Origin: Clostridiales bacterium UBA3758
GTDB lineage: Bacteria; Bacillota; Clostridia; Oscillospirales; Oscillospiraceae
Direction: 5' to 3'
Length of the DNA stretch: 64,000 nt
NCBI GenBank assembly: GCA_002371675.1
Contig: DFGE01000002.1
Coordinates: 62,001 to 126,000 of the forward strand
The translations under genes were made by a program, and so were the position numbers. The notes under the pieces were generated by a model. That model was given only the letters and a program-made list of their open reading frames with translations. It was not told the DNA's origin and ran no database searches. Numbering within the stretch: position 1 is the first letter of the stretch; each line of letters starts with the position of its first letter. Positions 60,400 through 64,000 of the stretch are shown here, piece after piece.

Positions 60400-60434
60400 A
60401 ATGCCCACCGTTCTAATCCTGGACGGTGGGCATT
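60400..60434 (+). terminator. Terminator of last SBP gene
   Basis: A 12-bp stem (AATGCCCACCGT, ACGGTGGGCATT) with 11-nt loop followed by TCTGCTTTT. Confidence 0.85.
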
Positions 60435-60533
60435 TCTGCTTTTGGCGATAAACAGCTCGTTCTAAATTCTTAATTCTTCCCTCTCTCGCAGAATTCGACA
60501 ACATTTTTTAGCGAAAAGTGCTTAATTATGGGT

Positions 60534-60760
60534 GCGCCTTGATATCGACACAAGGCGCACTTTGTTCCTGTTATACTCAAAAATTTGTGTATTCCAGCCA
60601 GCCAAAGAAAAAAACTCTGTGACTGGCATAGAGGCATATCTTTTCCTTGTGCGCACGTTTCTCAACCTCCTTTGTGGCTATTGTAAGAAAACCATTTTGG
60701 AAAGTCGAATGTGCGAAAAAGAAAGTGCCCGGAGGATCTCATAGTCAGATTCTCCGGGCA
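60534..60760. other. Intergenic region with two hairpins, no gene seen
   Basis: Hairpin GTGCGCCTT/AAGGCGCAC (60534-60542, 60554-60562) is followed by TTTG. A second, TGCCCGGAG/CTCCGGGCA (60726-60734, 60752-60760), has an 11-bp stem with weak pairs. Short frames here have no ribosome binding site or protein-like composition. The region separates the signalling array from the tRNA. Confidence 0.6.
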
Positions 60761-60797
60761 TATGTATCACAGCTTTTTCAATTCTTCCATAGAAACA

Positions 60798-60841
60798 AGA
60801 AATCCGAACGCCGTCCTCATCGGAACGAAGTTCGGATTTCT
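60798..60841 (-). terminator. Terminator of tRNA-Val
   Basis: A 12-bp stem (AGAAATCCGAAC, GTTCGGATTTCT), followed on the minus strand by TGTTTCTATGG, 6 bp beyond the tRNA 3' end. Confidence 0.75.
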
Positions 60842-60847
60842 CAATTG

Positions 60848-60923
60848 TGGTGGACGATACAAGACTCGAACTTGTGACCTCCCGCACGTCAAGCGGATGC
60901 GCTACCAGCTGCGCCAATCGTCC
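60848..60923 (-). tRNA. tRNA-Val (anticodon GAC)
   Basis: The 76-nt minus-strand gene folds as a cloverleaf: acceptor GGACGAT/ATCGTCC, D arm GCGC/GCGC, anticodon loop TTGACGT (anticodon GAC), T arm ACAAG-TTCGAGT-CTTGT, and an encoded CCA end. It reads GUC and GUU codons. A sigma-A promoter and a terminator flank it closely, so it is a single-gene unit. Confidence 0.95.
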
Positions 60924-60935
60924 GTCAGCTTGCTT

Positions 60936-60964
60936 AGAATACACCTGCTTTTCGTCTTTGTCAA
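60936..60964 (-). promoter_or_regulatory. tRNA-Val promoter
   Basis: On the minus strand TTGACA (60964-60959), 17 nt, TATTCT (60941-60936), 13 nt before the mature 5' end. Confidence 0.85.
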
Positions 60965-61103
60965 GCATTTTCTGCGCAAAGGGGCAAAGATTTTTCCCCG
61001 GGCATGAAAAAAACCGTTTCGACGGACGCCGTGCCCGGAGCATCGGCGCTGCGGGAGCGGGGCTTTCGCTGCAGGGGCGGAGCCGTGATGCGCCGGAAAA
61101 AGG

Positions 61104-61474
61104 GCGGGAGGGGCAAGCCCCTCCCCTACGGGGTGAATGCGAAGCCGTGGGGCAGGTGCGTATCGGCGGGACGTCGAGGACGCCGTCCCCTACGGGGTGA
61201 ATGCGAAGCCGTGGGGCGGGTACGTATCGGCGGGACGTCGAGGACGCCGTCCCCTACGGGGTGGTGCGAAATATCAGGGGTGGTGCGTAAAGCGCGGGAG
61301 GGGCAAGCCCCTCCCCTACGGGGTGGTGCGAAACCAACACGGGACGTCGAGGACGCCGTCCCCTACGGGGTGGTGCGAAACCAACACGGGACGTCGGGGA
61401 CGCCGTCCCCTACGGGGTGGTGCGAAATATCAGGGATGGTGCGGAAAGCGCGGGAGGGGGCAAGCCCCTCCCGC
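61104..61474. repeat. Cluster of GC-rich palindromic repeats
   Basis: Six units end in CTACGGGGTG. Each carries one of two hairpin cores: GGGAGGGGC-AA-GCCCCTCCC (three in the cluster, including the last without the tail) or GGGACGTCGAGGACGCCGTC (four, one with a variant base). Spacers are short variants (GCGAAATATCAG, GCGAAACCAACAC, GCGAAGCCGTGG). The frames that run through it are artefacts of the repeat. Confidence 0.85.
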
Positions 61475-61523
61475 ATGAAATATGACGATTGTCTGCCCGC
61501 AGGGGCGTTCCCGGTGCCGGTGC

Positions 61524-62405
61524 TCAGTTCTCCGAGCGGACGCCCTTCTTGCTCATGAAGAACAGCGCAAGCGCGCCGGGGCCGACATGGCAGCCCGTGA
61601 CCGGCTCGTACTCCACGGTGAGGATCTCCCTGGGCGGATTCTTGCGGCGCAGGAGCTCCGCCAGATAGGCGGCGTCCTCCTTGCAGCCGGCCTCCGCGAT
61701 GCCCACGATCTGGCTCTCGGGATCGACGACCAGCTTGTCATAGCGCGCGGCGAGCTGCTCAATGGACTTCCTGCGGCCGCGCACCTTTGCGAAGGCCACG
61801 ATCTTGCCCTCCTCGTTGCCCTTGAGCAGGGGCTTGATGTTGAGCACCATGCCCACGATGGCGGCGATGTTCGACAGGCGGCCGCCCCGGCGCAGGTGCA
61901 TGAGATCGTCCACGGTGAAGACGTTGAACATGCGCTCGACATAGTTCTCCAGCTTCTCGGCGGCGGCGGCGGTATCGACGCCCTTATCGCGCAGATCCGC
62001 GGCGAGCAGGGCGATGATGCCCTCGCCGAGGGAGGCTCCGCGCGTGTCGATCACGAAGATCTTCCGCTCGGGGAAGCTCTCGCGGCACATGTCGGCAGCA
62101 ATGCGCGCCGAGTTGCAGGAGCCGCTGATGCCCGAGGACATGCAGACGAAAACGATGTCCTGCCCCTGTTCGAGCCAGGGCGTGAAGAAATCGGCGTACT
62201 GCTGGGGCGGGATCTGCGAGGTGGTGACGACCAGGCCGGCCTTGATGCGCTTGTAAAACGCGTCGCCGTCAAAGCTGTCCGTGTCGAGGCAGGTGTACTC
62301 CTTGCCGTCAATATAGTAAGGAAAGGCGATCATCTTCAGATCCCGCGCCCGAACGAGCGGCGTGGGAAGATTGCCCGAAGTATCTGTGATCACAACAAAG
62401 CTCAT
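61524..62405 (-). CDS. DegV family protein (fatty-acid binding)
   Basis: Start chosen at the ATG at 62405 (MSFVVITDTSGNLPTPLVRA) behind GGAGGTG; the longer frame upstream has no site. The 293-residue protein has the DegV hallmarks: ITDTSGNLP at the start, a TTSQIPPQQYADFF segment, the SSGISGSCNSARIA loop that contacts the fatty-acid head group, and an IDTRGASLGEG motif. The C-terminal domain contains MHLRRGGRLSNIAAIVG. Relatives hand fatty acids to the FakA kinase. It is a single-gene unit with its own promoter. Confidence 0.93.
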   Translation of the reverse strand: MSFVVITDTSGNLPTPLVRARDLKMIAFPYYIDGKEYTCLDTDSFDGDAFYKRIKAGLVVTTSQIPPQQYADFFTPWLEQGQDIVFVCMSSGISGSCNSARIAADMCRESFPERKIFVIDTRGASLGEGIIALLAADLRDKGVDTAAAAEKLENYVERMFNVFTVDDLMHLRRGGRLSNIAAIVGMVLNIKPLLKGNEEGKIVAFAKVRGRRKSIEQLAARYDKLVVDPESQIVGIAEAGCKEDAAYLAELLRRKNPPREILTVEYEPVTGCHVGPGALALFFMSKKGVRSEN

Positions 62406-62537
62406 GCTGCACCTCCGAAGAATCTCAAATCCTGCGCGGGGAAGCGGGCGGGCTGCCTTTGCCGCTCTGCCGGCGTTCCGCCGGACCCTGTACGCGGTGA
62501 AGCGATGGGAAGAGGCCTTCTCCGCCGGACAGATCAT

Positions 62538-62566
62538 AGTATATCCTGCCGGGCGGAAAGAAGCAA
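62538..62566 (-). promoter_or_regulatory. degV-family gene promoter
   Basis: On the minus strand TTGCTT (62566-62561), 17 nt, TATACT (62543-62538), about 130 bp before the ATG. The leader of that length shows no obvious riboswitch. Confidence 0.6.
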
Positions 62567-62816
62567 GGAACCGCCTCGCCGCGGCGCTCTACGTTCTTTT
62601 CCCGCCCCGGAGAGTGGGCAAAAAGGCTCTCTACGATTTGGAGAATCCGCGAAAAAGCCCGTCACGGCGCGGTTTTTTCCCGCCGCCGCGTGCCGGAGGC
62701 GGCGCTGCGCGGGGATCGGCGGGCGCGGCGGGAGACGCCGCTCGCCGCGGCGGCGAGGCCGCGCAGGGGCGGGCTGCGCAGTGCTTTTGAGCAAGCCGCA
62801 GGGCGGGGACTTTTCC
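62567..62816. other. GC-rich spacer, no gene seen
   Basis: The stretch is very GC-rich (runs of CCGCCGCCG and GGCGGCGAGG) and opens frames on both strands with Arg/Ala/Pro-rich composition and no binding sites. I see no supported feature between the two divergent promoters. Confidence 0.6.
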
Positions 62817-62844
62817 TTGCAATCCGGTGTCGGCATGCTATAAT
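62817..62844 (+). promoter_or_regulatory. Promoter of zinc-ribbon gene
   Basis: TTGCAA (62817-62822), 16 nt, TATAAT (62839-62844), 41 bp before the ATG. Confidence 0.8.
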
Positions 62845-62884
62845 AAATGAGATATCACTTCTTGTCACAGAAGGGGGAAGAGAT

Positions 62885-63724
62885 ATGATCTGTCCATCCT
62901 GCGGCAGACAGGTCGGAGAGTACGACCTGTTTTGTACCCAGTGCGGAGCGAGCCTCCTGCAGGCGCGCAGCATGCTCGATGAAGAGCCGCCCGCCGCCGA
63001 ACAAGAATATCTCGAGACGGAGAAGCGGGGCAGCTTCCGCGACCCGGAGGTGCCCGCCTACAGACGCAGCGCCGTCTCAGGCGCCGCGGGCAGCGCAGGC
63101 AGGCCAGGCCGATCCTCCCTCTCGCCGGAGGCCTTTTCCTCCGTCCCGCAGGAGCGGGAGAAGCCCAGGGGCAGCATCGCCTCGCTGCTGCTGATGATCA
63201 CCGGCTTCATCCTGATCGCGCTGCTGACCTTTGTGCTGCTGAGGATGATCTTCGGCGACGGGAGCGAGGCGGAGATCCTCAACGGCGAGCCGAACGCCGT
63301 CGAGACGCAGCTCCCGGCGGCAGTCACGCCGGAGAACGCGGTCACACCCGGGCCGCTGCCGAGCGTCGTCATCCCCTCGGCCGTACCGACCGCGGAGCCG
63401 ACGAGCGCGCCTGCGCCGACGCCCTCCTCCGCCCCGGCGCAGGAATACCTGCTGCCGGACAGCGCCACGCGCTATCTCACGGACGCGGATCTGGCCGGGC
63501 TCACGCACGAGCAGCTCTGCCTGGCGCGCAACGAGATCTACGCGCGGCACGGGCGTCTCTTCTCCACGCCGCAGATCGCCGCCTATTTTGCGGCGAAGAG
63601 CTGGTACAAGGGCACGATCGCGCCGGGCAGCTTCGACAGCGCGCTGCTCAACGCCTACGAGCGCGCCAACATCCAGCTGATCAGCGACTACGAAACGAAA
63701 AACTACGGCGGCTCCTACTACTGA
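62885..63724 (+). CDS. Zinc-ribbon membrane protein with YARHG domain
   Basis: Start chosen at the ATG at 62885 behind AAGGGGGAAGAG. The 279-residue protein starts with a zinc ribbon (CPSCGRQ...CTQCGAS, four cysteines), has a linker of about 70 residues, one helix (ASLLLMITGFILIALLTFVL) and an outer Pro/Ala/Thr-rich stalk (TAEPTSAPAPTPSSAPA). It ends in a YARHG domain (LARNEIYARHGRLFSTPQIA, then AAKSWYKGT). YARHG domains are extracytoplasmic in many Firmicutes and thought to act at the cell wall. The stop overlaps the next start. Confidence 0.85.
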   Translation: MICPSCGRQVGEYDLFCTQCGASLLQARSMLDEEPPAAEQEYLETEKRGSFRDPEVPAYRRSAVSGAAGSAGRPGRSSLSPEAFSSVPQEREKPRGSIASLLLMITGFILIALLTFVLLRMIFGDGSEAEILNGEPNAVETQLPAAVTPENAVTPGPLPSVVIPSAVPTAEPTSAPAPTPSSAPAQEYLLPDSATRYLTDADLAGLTHEQLCLARNEIYARHGRLFSTPQIAAYFAAKSWYKGTIAPGSFDSALLNAYERANIQLISDYETKNYGGSYY

Positions 63725-64000
63725 TGAAGCCGATCCACTTTTTTCTGCTGCTGCTGATCGCGCTGCTGACGGGCGTGCTGCTCTGGGCGCTGCCCATCCC
63801 TGCGCCGCAGCCCGCCCCGGAGCCCACCGCCGTGTTCGAATCTCCCGCGCCGGAACCCACGCCCGCCGCCGCGACGGAGGACCCCGCCGCGCTCCTTGAA
63901 CGGCGCGAGGCGGAGATGAACGCGCTGCTGGCCGCCTTTGCGGCCAGGCAGGAGGGGCGCTGGAGTCTCGCCTGGCGGGAGCCGCAGCGCGGCACGGAGG
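63724..64000 (+). CDS. Exported protein, N-terminal part (cut by window end)
   Basis: The ATG at 63724 overlaps the stop of the zinc-ribbon gene (TGATG), so the genes are coupled. The visible 92 residues show a signal peptide or anchor (FFLLLLIALLTGVLLWALPI), a Pro/Glu/Ala-rich linker (PAPEPTPAAATEDPAALLE) and the start of a domain (EMNALLAAFAARQEGRWSLA). The last piece could open a class A beta-lactamase-like serine hydrolase, but too little is present to say. Confidence 0.7.
   Translation, partial: MKPIHFFLLLLIALLTGVLLWALPIPAPQPAPEPTAVFESPAPEPTPAAATEDPAALLERREAEMNALLAAFAARQEGRWSLAWREPQRGTE

Noticed and set aside
60848..60923. tRNA-Val as attachment site of an integrated island
   Set aside because: I found no partial copy of the tRNA 3' end elsewhere in the window and no integrase gene beside it.
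60647..61043. Short frames over the tRNA-Val gene on both strands
   Set aside because: They translate the tRNA and its promoter; the cloverleaf is complete and explains the sequence.
61104..61474. CRISPR array
   Set aside because: Repeat cores are of two kinds and vary, spacers are not of constant length and are themselves repeated, and no cas gene is nearby.
61004..61558. Plus-strand reading frame through the repeat cluster
   Set aside because: The translation is a repetition of the palindromic DNA repeat (RGRRPLRG-type) and has no binding site.

Overview
The window looks like a chromosome segment of a gut-type, moderately GC-rich Clostridia bacterium, probably Oscillospiraceae. This is inferred from strong AGGAGG ribosome binding sites, type II lipobox lipoproteins, BlaI/M56 pairs, many ECF sigma factors followed by single-pass TAYA-type membrane regulators, and dispersed palindromic repeats. 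No rRNA or universal marker gene fixes the species.

Region 1 (1-3700): the end of a large surface protein with an InlB-type repeat remnant, a membrane-anchored protein, a secreted fimbria-like protein, and a 5'-truncated remnant of a DUF91-like nuclease gene. Region 2 (4038-14617, all minus strand): a two-component system, three tandem paralogous lipoproteins, and an ABC exporter-like operon (two permeases, ATPase, CARDB-like membrane protein). All three transcripts start at promoters with the same 11-bp direct repeats (CGGTAATNTTT type) and the same distance to the -10 box, so they look like one regulon of the encoded OmpR-family regulator.

Region 3 (15009-60434): a dense array of extracytoplasmic signalling modules. 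There are eight ECF sigma genes (one truncated), each followed by a membrane-anchored anti-sigma-like gene, and seven large proteins with a family-1 solute-binding (SBP) domain. Six of these are lipoproteins, five with an extra N-terminal domain that is probably a beta-propeller. The seventh is fused to a BlaR1-like M56 metallopeptidase. No permease accompanies these SBPs. In two modules the sigma operon and the SBP gene are divergent and share a spacer with near-identical ECF-type promoters on both strands (TGCRAC, 18 nt, GTTCTT or close). A second BlaI/M56 pair carries a different, very long ectodomain. A conventional maltodextrin operon (malE-malF-malG, GH13 glycosidase, LacI regulator; 39305-45716) sits inside the array.

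Region 4 (60500-64000): a tRNA-Val(GAC) gene, a cluster of GC-rich palindromic repeats, a DegV family lipid-binding protein, a zinc-ribbon/YARHG membrane protein and the start of a secreted protein cut by the window end.

Signs of rearrangement: a truncated nuclease gene, a truncated sigma gene, a chimeric remnant joining a winged-helix domain to a histidine-kinase ATPase end, a 276-bp inverted-repeat element between an ECF promoter and its sigma gene, two related ~170-bp hairpin elements, and identical terminators after two modules. Module duplication, divergence and local decay appear to be continuing.
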